Notes under the pieces: generated by a model
The model's database searches: none
What the model was told of the DNA's origin: nothing
The model's input: only the letters and a program-made list of their open reading frames with translations
Part shown: positions 8,144 to 16,828 of the stretch, piece after piece
How positions within the stretch are numbered: position 1 is the stretch's first letter
How the letters are laid out: each line of letters begins with the position of its first letter
From: a bacterium
GTDB lineage: Bacteria; Zixibacteria; MSB-5A5; CAIYYT01
DNA length: 64,000 nt
Direction of reading: 5' to 3'
Assembly: GCA_016708315.1 (NCBI GenBank)
Contig: JADJGC010000007.1
Span: 1-64,000 of the forward strand
Translations under genes and position numbers: made by a program

Positions 8144-9253
8144 ATGACAAATAAGATATTCTTGATACTTGCTGGGTTGTTGCTCAGTCTACTCGTGCTC
8201 ACCCTAGTTGGCTGCGACGGCATTTCCGGAGATCGTGGCCTCAGCGGCCCTCCCGGGCCGGGTGGCGACGACTACGTATTGCCAATTCCTGAGAATCGAT
8301 TCTTCTCATTGGCAATTACCAACAACAGTCAGCGCAGCCACAATGGTGCTCCCAAACTCTATCTCGCCTTTGATGGCGAACACCAGGCTGCGGGCGATAC
8401 GGTCTATTGCTACCAGCTTCCAACAGGTGTCGCTCCTGCTATTGACGGCAAAGACGGCGAGGACGCTGGATGGGGAGATAAGTTCACGAACATTGAACTT
8501 GTCCGTGCTGCCGGAGACTACAACTTTATAGAATCTGCGCAAGTCCGTTCCGCATTCGATAATGAGTATCTCTACTTCCAGATACAATGGACTGAAGTTG
8601 CTAACGCCCAGTACGGACTTGAAGTCAGCAACAGTAATAATCCAGAGTACTGGATCTATCCTACAGACGGTGTGGGCAATCCTGATCGTTGGTCGAAATC
8701 GACCACGAATGAGGATCGCTTAAATCTGTTCTTCGAGATTACGTCGGTTACTCGCTATGCAAGCGACGGCTGTCTTGTTACGTGTCACACCGATGACGGA
8801 GTCGTTAACGGCAATTTCCACGCCACCAGAGGCTCACGCGAGCGCATGGACATTTGGCATTGGACTTCAGCGACAACAAATTTTACCGGCTATGCATTAG
8901 ATCGCTTCTTGGATAACGGAGCAAGTGGTGGCGTAAAGAATGATGTCGGGTTGCCGGTTTATCGCCTCAATCGTGAATTCACGATTACCGCCGGTGATAC
9001 GATTGATCGCCCGAAGTACATGGCGCCTGCTGATCCTAATAGCAATGCGAGTTATCCGCTTTGGGACTACCAAATCAGACCAACCACTTCGACTAATTGG
9101 GTCGTTGGTTCGACCGTTCCTGGATTTATCAACAGTATTCCTTGGGGCTCTACCGCAGACATTCAGGCTGTGGGCGAGTTCGACAATGGAGTCTGGACGG
9201 TTGAAATGAAACGCAAACGCTTCACCGGAAACGGTGACGACGCCCGCTTCTAA
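8144..9253 (+). CDS. Collagen-like lipoprotein with ethylbenzene-dehydrogenase-type haem domain, copy 3
   Basis: The third paralogue (369 residues) has a lipoprotein signal ending LTLVGC and a collagen-like DGISGDRGLSGPPGPGG. The EB_dh domain shows PAIDGKDGEDAGWGDK, VRSAFDNEYLYFQIQWTE and EDRLNLFFEITSVTRY. Unlike copies 1 and 2 it then carries DGCLVTCHTDDGV and DIWHWTSA. The Cys-x3-Cys-His and DIWHW elements are features of canonical periplasmic EB_dh proteins and could hold haem or a disulfide. It is the copy most likely to retain the ancestral redox function. RBS GGAGGAG sits just before ATG 8144, and a strong terminator follows at 9274. Confidence 0.75.
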   Translation: MTNKIFLILAGLLLSLLVLTLVGCDGISGDRGLSGPPGPGGDDYVLPIPENRFFSLAITNNSQRSHNGAPKLYLAFDGEHQAAGDTVYCYQLPTGVAPAIDGKDGEDAGWGDKFTNIELVRAAGDYNFIESAQVRSAFDNEYLYFQIQWTEVANAQYGLEVSNSNNPEYWIYPTDGVGNPDRWSKSTTNEDRLNLFFEITSVTRYASDGCLVTCHTDDGVVNGNFHATRGSRERMDIWHWTSATTNFTGYALDRFLDNGASGGVKNDVGLPVYRLNREFTITAGDTIDRPKYMAPADPNSNASYPLWDYQIRPTTSTNWVVGSTVPGFINSIPWGSTADIQAVGEFDNGVWTVEMKRKRFTGNGDDARF

Positions 9254-9273
9254 GACTGTTACATCATTTTGTA

Positions 9274-9305
9274 GGGTCATTGGCTTACTGCCAATGACCC
9301 TTTTT
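9274..9305 (+). terminator. Rho-independent terminator of the three-lipoprotein operon
   Basis: An 11-bp perfect stem (9274-9284 with 9290-9300) encloses a 5-nt loop and is followed by TTTTTCTTTTT. It ends the collagen-like lipoprotein operon 20 bp after its last stop codon. Confidence 0.95.
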
Positions 9306-9380
9306 CTTTTTGGGAAAGATGATTGATTTTTGCAACATTTGAATGTAGCTTAGAAACACCATATTAAGGGAAACCACTCG

Positions 9381-9956
9381 ATGATGCTGAAATCGAAGAG
9401 AATCTATCTGCGGCCGCCACGACGCAGCGACGCTAATGCGTTGTTTGACGCCATTGCGGCAAGCCGGAAAGAGCTTGATCAGTTTTTGCTCTGGCCGCCG
9501 CACACGACTAAGGTCAAACACAGCTCTGAGTTCATCCGCCGGACATTTGTTTGGCGCAGACGCGAAATGGCCTATGCGTTCAGCGTTTTCGACTCGGCGA
9601 CCGATGAATATCTCGGAAACTGTGGGCTCCACGACGTCCGGCAACGAATTCGTTCTGCCGAAATCGGATACTGGATTCGTTCGGATCATGCAGGCAAAGG
9701 ACTAACCACTGAAGCAGCAGCATTGCTCCTCCGATTTGCCTTCGAGGGGTTGCGACTCCATCGAATAGTCCTGCGTGCTGCCACAGACAATGCGGCTTCG
9801 ATCCGTGTCGCCGAAAAACTCGGGTTCCAATTTGACGGAATTCACCGTCACGAGGATCTCTTGGCGCGCGGATGGATTGACTACAAGTATTTTTGTATGA
9901 TCGAAGACGAATATCGGGCAGCGAAAGACAAACTTACAGCACTAATCACAAAGTAG
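9381..9956 (+). CDS. GNAT-family N-acetyltransferase, RimJ/RimL-like
   Basis: The 191-residue protein has the GNAT layout: an N-terminal strand-helix (KRIYLRPPRRSDANALFDAI), a central strand with NCGLHDV and IGYWIRSDHAGKGLTTEAA (the acetyl-CoA pyrophosphate loop), and the closing ATDNAASIRVAEKLGFQ helix. This set is typical of RimJ/RimL proteins, which acetylate ribosomal protein N-termini or small amines. The substrate is unknown. The gene stands alone, with a terminator upstream. Two adjacent ATGs (9381 and 9384) are possible starts, with AAGGGA about 11 bp upstream. Confidence 0.85.
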   Translation: MMLKSKRIYLRPPRRSDANALFDAIAASRKELDQFLLWPPHTTKVKHSSEFIRRTFVWRRREMAYAFSVFDSATDEYLGNCGLHDVRQRIRSAEIGYWIRSDHAGKGLTTEAAALLLRFAFEGLRLHRIVLRAATDNAASIRVAEKLGFQFDGIHRHEDLLARGWIDYKYFCMIEDEYRAAKDKLTALITK

Positions 9957-10010
9957 CGCAATCGACGAATAATCTAGAATTTACATATCCCATTCTCAAA
10001 GAGGTTTGGC

Positions 10011-11549
10011 GTGTTAGCAAAGGTTGTTTCTTCGGCAGTATTGGGCATCGACGCCTACACGGTTGAGGTCGAGGCTGACATCACTCCGCAATTGCCCATG
10101 TTCGCCACAGTTGGTCTACCGGATGGCGCAGTCAAGGAAGCTAAAGAGCGGGTCATGTCGGCAATCAAGAACAGCGACTTCATTTTCCCGAACAAAAAGG
10201 TCACAATCAATCTGGCTCCGGCTGATATCCGCAAGGAAGGCTCAGCGTTTGATCTGCCCATGGCTGTTGGAATTCTGGCTGCGACTGGACAGGTAATGCG
10301 TGAAGAATTCCACGATGTCGTCATGCTTGGCGAGCTTTCGCTTGATGGCTCACTCAAGTCAATTGAAGGCGTTTTGCCGATGGCGATGAATGCCCAGAAG
10401 GTTGGCCTGCGCGCAATCGTGGTCCCGCGTGGAAATGCCCCTGAAGCTGCTATGGCGCAGGGAGTCGCCGTCTATCCGGTTGGCTCTCTCAAGGAAGCTA
10501 TCGCATTTCTTGAGGATGAACGCTTGGTTTCGCAATTCACAATTGACATCAAAGCTGTCTTCGATACCGCTCGAAGCTATACCACTGACTTCGCCGAAGT
10601 CAAAGGCCAGGAAGGTACGAAGAGAGCCCTCGAAGTTGCGGCTGCCGGTGGCCACAACATCATTCTCGTTGGTCCCCCAGGCTCCGGCAAAACTATGCTC
10701 GCTCGACGCCTGCCAACAATCCTACCAGACATGACGCTCGATGAAGCTCTCGAAACTACCAAGATTCACTCGGTAGCGGGGCTTCTGCCTTCTGATACAC
10801 CGCTCATTGCGACACGTCCGTTTCGCTCGCCACATCACACGATCAGTGATGCCGGTCTCATAGGTGGTGGGCGCATTCCACGACCCGGCGAAGTGAGCCT
10901 CTCGCACAACGGCGTGCTATTTCTCGATGAACTTCCCGAGTTTCGCAAGGATGTACTGGAAATGCTGCGTCAGCCGCTCGAAGACGGTTCAGTCACAATC
11001 TCGCGCGCGATGACCTCGCTGACTTATCCCTCTAAGATGATGTTAGCGGCGGCAATGAATCCTTGTCCGTGCGGGTACCATGGTGACCTCTCGCATGAGT
11101 GCACCTGCAATCCGATGCAGATTCAGAAATATCGCAGCAAGATCTCCGGCCCGTTGTTAGATCGTATCGATATTCACATTGAAGTCCCCGCTGTCAAGTT
11201 CAAAGAGCTATCCGATCTCAACCTTGCCGAAAAGTCAGAGAAAATCCGCCTGCGAGTCAATGAAGCACGTTCGCGTCAGCACACCCGCTTCGCCGGTCAC
11301 AAGCAGCTCTATTGCAACGCCCACATGGAATCGCGTGATATTCGCGAGTTCTGCCCGCTGGATGATAAAAGTCAAGACCTGTTACGATTGGCAATTGGAA
11401 AACTGGGATTATCAGCACGGGCCTATGACCGCATTATCAAGGTCGCCCGCACAATTGCCGACCTGGAATGTTGCGACAATATTGATGTCCAGCACATCTC
11501 TGAGGCAATCCAGTACCGGAGTCTGGACAGAAGCCTTTGGACAAATTGA
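10011..11549 (+). CDS. comM: YifB/ComM-family Mg-chelatase-like AAA+ ATPase
   Basis: ComM is a hexameric helicase that extends branch migration of incoming DNA during natural transformation. The 512-residue protein shows the N-terminal Lon-protease/S5-like domain (FATVGLPDGAVKEAKERV), Walker A (GPPGSGKTML near residue 221), Walker B with VLFLDELPEF, the Cys-rich insertion MNPCPCGYHGD...CTC and the C-terminal Mg-chelatase domain. All diagnostic parts are present and the length is normal. GTG 10011 follows AGAGG. The ComEC gene at 26464 gives a second possible competence gene in the window, although neither alone proves transformation. Confidence 0.93.
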   Translation: MLAKVVSSAVLGIDAYTVEVEADITPQLPMFATVGLPDGAVKEAKERVMSAIKNSDFIFPNKKVTINLAPADIRKEGSAFDLPMAVGILAATGQVMREEFHDVVMLGELSLDGSLKSIEGVLPMAMNAQKVGLRAIVVPRGNAPEAAMAQGVAVYPVGSLKEAIAFLEDERLVSQFTIDIKAVFDTARSYTTDFAEVKGQEGTKRALEVAAAGGHNIILVGPPGSGKTMLARRLPTILPDMTLDEALETTKIHSVAGLLPSDTPLIATRPFRSPHHTISDAGLIGGGRIPRPGEVSLSHNGVLFLDELPEFRKDVLEMLRQPLEDGSVTISRAMTSLTYPSKMMLAAAMNPCPCGYHGDLSHECTCNPMQIQKYRSKISGPLLDRIDIHIEVPAVKFKELSDLNLAEKSEKIRLRVNEARSRQHTRFAGHKQLYCNAHMESRDIREFCPLDDKSQDLLRLAIGKLGLSARAYDRIIKVARTIADLECCDNIDVQHISEAIQYRSLDRSLWTN

Positions 11550-11650
11550 CTTGGAACTTTGAGGCTGAGATTCTATTACTATTAAACAATCGGAGGCGCC
11601 GAACCGTTAAATAGGCGATGGACAAATAGCTTAGGAATGGAGACCAATCG

Positions 11651-13360
11651 ATGAAGTCCGAAATTGTTTTCACTCTTTGTATTTTCCTTTGTATCAGTTT
11701 CGCTTCATCAATTTGCGGTTCCTCACTGGCTACCGACAAAGTGAACATCTCTTCTGAAAGACTCACTGGCGACTCCATCAAAGTGTGGATCTTCTTCACC
11801 GACAAAGGCGAGTCAGTTGGCGCCATCTCGAAACCAACAGCAGTATCTTCACACGCAATAGCGCGCAGATTGTCCCGTGCTGCTGCTGTCGATTTTGCCG
11901 CTCTTGATCGCTCGATTTCCGATGATTACCTCGCGCAAATTCAACCATACATCCTGAGAGTAGACAACCAGTCACGATGGCTCAACGGCGTAAGTGCCTA
12001 TATCAACCCGTCCAACCTTGATGATTTCGCGCGCCTTGAATGCGTGAAAGAAATCCAATCTGTCGCGGTTTACCGGCGTCCAGCTGAACCCCTACTGCCG
12101 GAAATCGAGATTCTCGACAAACCTTCTGCGCCTTATCCGCCCGAATACGGCCCCTCCTGGTCACAGATGAACCAGATCCAAGTACCTGCGCTCCATACCT
12201 TGGGATTCAAAGGCGACGGAGTGAGAATTCTCGTGATGGACACCGGTTTTCGCATCGATCATCCGGTCTTTGTCAACACCGATATTGCGGCGACACACGA
12301 TTTCATCAATGACGATGAAGATGTTCAGGACGATGGCGAGATTCCTGCGACACAGCAGTCACACGGTACGCAAACACTTTCGGTAATCGGAGCAAATGCA
12401 CCAAACCTGATGTTGGGAGTTGCTTATGAAGCGACCTTTCTGCTGGCGAAGACAGAACTTTACGGCCCAGAAATCATCACCGAAGAGGACGACTGGGTTG
12501 CAGGACTTGAGTGGGGCGAAGCTCACGGCTGCGATGTAGTCTCAAGTTCTTTGGGTTACATTGATTGGTACGACTATGCCGACATGGACGGCAATACCGC
12601 TATCACAACCAAGGCAGCAGATATTGCCGCTTCGTTGGGCGTGATGGTAGTGAATTCAATTGGCAACGGTCAGCGCGTATCGGTACAACCTACACTGATT
12701 GCACCCTCCGATGGCGACAGTGTTTTCGCAATCGGCGCTGTGACTTCCGGCGGCGAGATCACACATTTCTCGTCAAATGGACCATCCGCCGACGGGCGCG
12801 TCAAACCCGATCTTTGTGCGTGGGGTTCAGGAAACACCGTCGCCAATCCAACAAGCAACGGCCTAACGACAAATAGCGGTACTTCGTTTTCTTGCCCGCT
12901 CGTTGCCGGAACCGTTGCGCTCCTGATTCAAGCAAAGCCCGAGTGGAAGTTCGGCGAAATCTTCGAGTCATTGACTTCCACTGCAACCCGCGCCAACGGT
13001 CCCGACTCGGTGTTTGGTTATGGCATCGTGCGAGCGTTTGACGCCCTCAATTATGAAAACCACGAAGAGCGCAATATTGTCGGCATCTCCGCGTATCCCA
13101 ACCCATTTGCGACGAGGGTGAGTTTTGATTTCGAAGTTACCCCGCCCGGCGAGGTCGAAATCCGCATTTATACCATTGCCGGTGAAAAGGTTGCCACCAT
13201 AACCCGTCCGCTGGGTGATCCTGCGCCGCTGACTTGGAACGGCACGAATCAGAATGGGGAAGAGGTCGCTGATGGTGTCTACATCGCCTACATCTTGGCG
13301 GAGGGCATATCTGAAACTCGAAAAGTCCTAAAAATCACCTCTATCATCAACCTCGATTAG
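11651..13360 (+). CDS. Secreted subtilisin-like serine protease (S8) with C-terminal sorting/FlgD-like domain
   Basis: The 569-residue protein has a signal peptide (cleavage near residues 21-26), a propeptide-like region to about 170 and an S8 domain. The catalytic triad is visible: Asp197 in VMDTGFRIDH, His238 in QSHGTQ and Ser412 in SGTSFSCP; SIGNG supplies the oxyanion Asn. The last ~85 residues (AYPNPFATRVSF, VEIRIYTIAGEKV, WNGTNQNGEEVADGVY) form the FlgD-like/T9SS type-A-like domain common on secreted proteins of FCB bacteria. It is therefore expected to be exported and perhaps anchored or released at the cell surface. No T9SS core gene lies in the window. ATG 11651 follows GGAG. Confidence 0.9.
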   Translation: MKSEIVFTLCIFLCISFASSICGSSLATDKVNISSERLTGDSIKVWIFFTDKGESVGAISKPTAVSSHAIARRLSRAAAVDFAALDRSISDDYLAQIQPYILRVDNQSRWLNGVSAYINPSNLDDFARLECVKEIQSVAVYRRPAEPLLPEIEILDKPSAPYPPEYGPSWSQMNQIQVPALHTLGFKGDGVRILVMDTGFRIDHPVFVNTDIAATHDFINDDEDVQDDGEIPATQQSHGTQTLSVIGANAPNLMLGVAYEATFLLAKTELYGPEIITEEDDWVAGLEWGEAHGCDVVSSSLGYIDWYDYADMDGNTAITTKAADIAASLGVMVVNSIGNGQRVSVQPTLIAPSDGDSVFAIGAVTSGGEITHFSSNGPSADGRVKPDLCAWGSGNTVANPTSNGLTTNSGTSFSCPLVAGTVALLIQAKPEWKFGEIFESLTSTATRANGPDSVFGYGIVRAFDALNYENHEERNIVGISAYPNPFATRVSFDFEVTPPGEVEIRIYTIAGEKVATITRPLGDPAPLTWNGTNQNGEEVADGVYIAYILAEGISETRKVLKITSIINLD

Positions 13361-13416
13361 ATCAATATCTGGGACATTTGAACGCCACCCTTGTGAAAAC
13401 CGTCACGTTTTTGCAT

Positions 13417-13445
13417 TTGACTTGCGAAAATCCAGCGGCTATACT
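13417..13445 (+). promoter_or_regulatory. Sigma70-type promoter for sucCD
   Basis: TTGACT at 13417-13422, a 17-bp spacer and TATACT at 13440-13445 form a near-consensus promoter. Transcription would start around 13452, about 80 nt before sucC, right at the foot of a hairpin. Confidence 0.75.
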
Positions 13446-13451
13446 GATTGC

Positions 13452-13478
13452 CGAAACGCGGTTTAGCCCGCGTTTTCG
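13452..13478 (+). promoter_or_regulatory. 5'-leader hairpin before sucC
   Basis: An 8-bp perfect stem (13454-13461 with 13468-13475) with a 6-nt loop lies exactly at the predicted start of the sucCD mRNA and is followed by TTTTCG. It could stabilise the 5' end, act in attenuation or terminate the upstream protease transcript. Sequence alone cannot choose. Confidence 0.55.
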
Positions 13479-13533
13479 CATAGTTACGTCGGGGCCAAAA
13501 TCCCGACAAGATTAGTCTTAGCAGGAGTTGTTT

Positions 13534-14724
13534 ATGCGCCTCTATGAATATGAAGCCAAAGATCTCTTCAGCAAGTTCAAGATTCCCATCAGCGCCGGTA
13601 AACTGGCAGACACACCAGACGAGACAATTCGAGTTGCTCTCGAAGCTGGTCTTCCGCGTGTGCTCAAATCGCAAGTTCTGACCGGTGGTCGCGGCAAAGC
13701 AGGCGGCATCAAAATCGTCAAGTCCGAAGCTGAACTTCGCGAAGCCGCAGCCGCACTTTTCAAATTGTCGATCAAGGGTTATCCCGTCGACAAGGTGCTG
13801 GTCGACGAAGTGCTGAACATCTCCCAGGAATACTATCTCGGTGTCACCATCGACCGCGCCAACTACAAGTTGGTTGTAATTGCCTGCGCCGATGGCGGTG
13901 TCGAGATCGAAGAGACTGCGCGCACTCACCCTGAAAAGATTCTCAAACTCTCCTACGATGTCGATGAAGACTTCCACAGCTTCGATGCAATCAAGGTCGC
14001 CAAATTTCTCGGCTTCTCGGGCGATCAGATCAAGGCATTCACGCCGATTGCAATAGGGCTCTACAACTTCTTTAAGAAATATGATGCCAAGCTGGCGGAG
14101 ATAAATCCGCTGGTTCGTACCGCCGAAGGCAAACTTCTCGCCGCTGATGCACGGGTATCTCTCGATGAAGACGCGCTCTTCCGTCACGCCGACTTGCAGA
14201 GCATGGGAATCGAAGTTCGCCACGAAGAGGGCGAAATGACCCCGCGCGAAAAGCAGGCGCAGGAGTGGGAGATTCCGTACCTCGACTTGGACGGCGACAT
14301 CGGCATGTTCCCTGGTGGCGCCGGGTTCGGTATCATGGGTAACGACTTCATTCAGTACTATGGCGGCAAACCCGCCAACTTCATGGATTCAGGCGGCGGC
14401 CCGACGCCGGAACGTCTCGCTAAAATGCTAATCCTTCTCGATGAAAACCCGCAAGTGAAAGCCATCTTCGGTGCCCGCTTCGGCGGTATCAGCCGCTGCG
14501 ACGACTTCGCCAAGGGCGTTGTGATGTTCCTGAAGGATCACGGACTCTCCAAACCGATGGTGATGCGCTTCACCGGCAACATGTGGCGCGAAGGAATGCA
14601 GATTTTCGAAGATGCCAAGAAAGAAGATCCCAAAATGTTCGAGAAGATCGAATACCACGGCATCGAGACTCCGATCGAAGAGATCGCCAAGCGCGCCGTC
14701 GCTTTGGTGAAGGAGGTCAAATAA
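13534..14724 (+). CDS. sucC: Succinyl-CoA synthetase (ADP/GDP-forming) beta subunit
   Basis: SucC and SucD together interconvert succinyl-CoA and succinate with substrate-level NTP formation in the TCA cycle. The 396-residue beta subunit opens MRLYEYEAKDLFSKF and carries the ATP-grasp segment KSQVLTGGRGKAGGIK, the acidic Mg site AEINPLV and the C-terminal CoA-ligase motif GNDFIQYYGGKPANF. Full family length is kept. A TTG at 13528 is in frame, but AGGAG at 13523-13527 is correctly placed for ATG 13534. sucD follows after one base. A long minus-strand frame opposite this gene is an artefact of codon bias. Confidence 0.95.
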   Translation: MRLYEYEAKDLFSKFKIPISAGKLADTPDETIRVALEAGLPRVLKSQVLTGGRGKAGGIKIVKSEAELREAAAALFKLSIKGYPVDKVLVDEVLNISQEYYLGVTIDRANYKLVVIACADGGVEIEETARTHPEKILKLSYDVDEDFHSFDAIKVAKFLGFSGDQIKAFTPIAIGLYNFFKKYDAKLAEINPLVRTAEGKLLAADARVSLDEDALFRHADLQSMGIEVRHEEGEMTPREKQAQEWEIPYLDLDGDIGMFPGGAGFGIMGNDFIQYYGGKPANFMDSGGGPTPERLAKMLILLDENPQVKAIFGARFGGISRCDDFAKGVVMFLKDHGLSKPMVMRFTGNMWREGMQIFEDAKKEDPKMFEKIEYHGIETPIEEIAKRAVALVKEVK

Positions 14725-14725
14725 C

Positions 14726-15592
14726 ATGGCTATTCTCGTTGACAAAAAATCGCGCGTCATCGTGCAGGGCATCACCGGCGGCGCCGGATCGTTCCATGCC
14801 AAACGCATGAAGACCTATGGCACCAACATCGTCGGCGGCACTTCGCCGGGCAAGGGCGGCTCGTCAGTTGAAGGCACACCGGTATTCGACACCGTCGAAG
14901 AAGCCGTCAAGCAGACCGGTGCAGATACATCAGTCGTATTTCTACCGGCAAAATTCGTCATGGAAGCCGCCATCGAAGCGATTCGCGCAGGTATCAAGTT
15001 CATCGTCGTCGTGCCGGAACATATTCCGATTCACGATATGCTCAAAGTCCGCAAGGAAGCCGTCAAATACGGCGCAACCGTACTCGGCGGCAACACTGCC
15101 GGAATCATCACGCCGGGACAGGCGAATCTCGGCATTATGCCTGATATCGCCTTCACGCCGGGTCGCGTTGGAACGGTGAGCCGCTCCGGATCGTTGACCT
15201 ACTATATTGCCGATACCCTGACCTCAGCCGGCTACGGTGAAACGACCTGCGTCGGTTTGGGCGGCGATCCGGTTCTCGGTTCAACATTTGATGAAATCCT
15301 CTGGAAGTTCGAGCAGGACGACGCTACCAAAGCAATTGTGATGGCTGGTGAAATCGGCGGCGTCTATGAAGAACGCGCTCAGGACGTTATCAAGAAGATG
15401 AAGAAACCGGTGATTGTAATGATAGGCGGCGTCTTTGCCCCTCCCGGCAAACGCATGGGTCATGCCGGCGCTATCGTCGAAGGCAACATGGGAACGGCTG
15501 AATCAAAATTGAAGATTCTCGAAGAAGCCGGCGCGCACCGCGCCAAGACATTCTTGGATATTCCGAGGATACTGAAGTCGCTGAGTATATAG
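14726..15592 (+). CDS. sucD: Succinyl-CoA synthetase alpha subunit
   Basis: The 288-residue alpha subunit binds CoA and carries the phosphorylated histidine. The CoA-binding start VIVQGITGGAGSFHAKRM, the loop GGNTAGIITPGQ and the active-site GHAGAIVEG with His246 (same number as in E. coli) are all intact. RBS GGAGG overlaps the 3' end of sucC, and the start ATG 14726 is one base after the sucC stop, so translation is coupled and subunits are made equimolar. The downstream 200 bp contains hairpin repeats. Confidence 0.96.
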   Translation: MAILVDKKSRVIVQGITGGAGSFHAKRMKTYGTNIVGGTSPGKGGSSVEGTPVFDTVEEAVKQTGADTSVVFLPAKFVMEAAIEAIRAGIKFIVVVPEHIPIHDMLKVRKEAVKYGATVLGGNTAGIITPGQANLGIMPDIAFTPGRVGTVSRSGSLTYYIADTLTSAGYGETTCVGLGGDPVLGSTFDEILWKFEQDDATKAIVMAGEIGGVYEERAQDVIKKMKKPVIVMIGGVFAPPGKRMGHAGAIVEGNMGTAESKLKILEEAGAHRAKTFLDIPRILKSLSI

Positions 15593-15659
15593 TTTTCTTC
15601 GGTAGGTTAGTAAGTAGGTCAAGAGCCCTGTGCTACTGACAACTCGCCACTGGTGAGTC

Positions 15660-15730
15660 ATTCCGGCGAAAGCCGGAATCTAGGTTTCGCTTCTATCACA
15701 CGAATCGGGTGCCCCACCGCTTGCGGTGGG
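15660..15730. repeat. Two short GC-rich hairpin repeats
   Basis: Two perfect inverted repeats stand in the gap after sucD. One has 8-bp arms ATTCCGGC/GCCGGAAT around GAAA (15660-15679); the other has CCCACCGC/GCGGTGGG (15713-15730). Sequences like the first (TCATTCC..CGAAAG..GGAATC) recur as intergenic hairpins in many bacterial genomes. Neither is followed by a T-run, so they look like REP-type repeats more than terminators. Confidence 0.6.
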
Positions 15731-15812
15731 ACAATAGGTCAATAGGAAGGGAACTCTGCGTTCCTGACAAACACGAACCATTCTTATCCAACGAAACAGA
15801 TTGCGATGTTCA

Positions 15813-16826
15813 ATGACTAATACCGAAATCCTCTCCGAAGTCCGCCGCAACGGCACCGTCGAGTCCGTTCACTACGGTTCGATCGTCGTCACCGACAACA
15901 AGGGCACTGTGCTGTACCATGTCGGCGATCCGGAACTTGTAACCTTCACAAGGTCATCTGCAAAGGCATTCCAATTCCTACCGGTGTTTGAATCGGGTGC
16001 GACAAAACACTTCGGCCACAGCCTTCAGCAAATGGCAATTATGCTCGGCTCGCACAACGGCAGCGAATTGCATCAGAAGGTCGCGAAGTCAAACCTCGAC
16101 CTGATTGGACTCGACGAATCATACCTGAAATGCGGCTCACATTTACCTGTCGAGTTGAAGCTGAAAGGCGAACTCCCAGTGACGGGTGTCAAATACACTT
16201 CGCTCGCGCACAATTGCTCTGGCAAACATTCCGGCCAGTTGGCGCTCGCTGTCCACATCGGCGATGACCCAAACAATTACATCGACCCGGAATCCAAAAC
16301 GCAGAAACTGGTCAAGCAGGCTGTGTCGGAAGCGTACGACTACCCAATCGACCAAATCAAAATGGGCACCGACGGCTGTTCACTGCCGAACTTCTGCTTG
16401 CCTTTGCGTAACATGGCGAAAGCCTATGCCTGCATCGTGACCAAGACTTCCGACAGCCCGATTCGTCGCGAAGCGTATCAGACCATCTACGACGCAATGT
16501 CACATTTTCCTCTAATGGTTTCTGGCAACAAACGCTGCGACCTTGCCGTAACTGAAGCCTGCAAGGGTGATGTCATTCTCAAAGTCGGCGGCGAGGCAGT
16601 CCAAACCATCGGCGTGGTTTCAAAGGGCATCGGCATCGCGATCAAGGTCATCGACGGCAACACGCGTGGGCTTTTCCCAGCAATTTGCGAAGTCTTGCGC
16701 CAATTGGACGTCATCGATGACGCAACTTTCAAATCGCTTGGCGTTTTCAGCCGTCCGCAATTATATAATGACAGAAAAATCAACATCGGCGAAATCGTGC
16801 CGGTTTTCACCCTTAAACGAGGTTAG
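15813..16826 (+). CDS. Asparaginase, AnsA/type II thermolabile family (PF06089-like)
   Basis: The 337-residue protein matches the Rhizobium-type asparaginase family, which hydrolyses L-asparagine to aspartate and ammonia and is unrelated to E. coli AnsB. Family marks are RNGTVESVHYGSIVV, FTRSSAKAFQFLP, the Ser-containing LGSHNGSELH, HNCSGKHSGQLAL, GTDGCSLPNF and GNKRCDLAVT. The start is placed at ATG 15813; a TTG at 15801 adds four residues. No strong ribosome site precedes either. No signal peptide is seen, so it is likely cytoplasmic. The HD-domain gene follows after two bases, implying one operon. Confidence 0.85.
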   Translation: MTNTEILSEVRRNGTVESVHYGSIVVTDNKGTVLYHVGDPELVTFTRSSAKAFQFLPVFESGATKHFGHSLQQMAIMLGSHNGSELHQKVAKSNLDLIGLDESYLKCGSHLPVELKLKGELPVTGVKYTSLAHNCSGKHSGQLALAVHIGDDPNNYIDPESKTQKLVKQAVSEAYDYPIDQIKMGTDGCSLPNFCLPLRNMAKAYACIVTKTSDSPIRREAYQTIYDAMSHFPLMVSGNKRCDLAVTEACKGDVILKVGGEAVQTIGVVSKGIGIAIKVIDGNTRGLFPAICEVLRQLDVIDDATFKSLGVFSRPQLYNDRKINIGEIVPVFTLKRG

Positions 16827-16828
16827 TC

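Noticed and set aside
13357..14223. Long minus-strand frame (288 codons) opposite sucC
   Set aside because: It lies in the shadow of a strongly conserved sucC, has no recognisable family pattern or ribosome site, and arises from the codon bias of the real gene.
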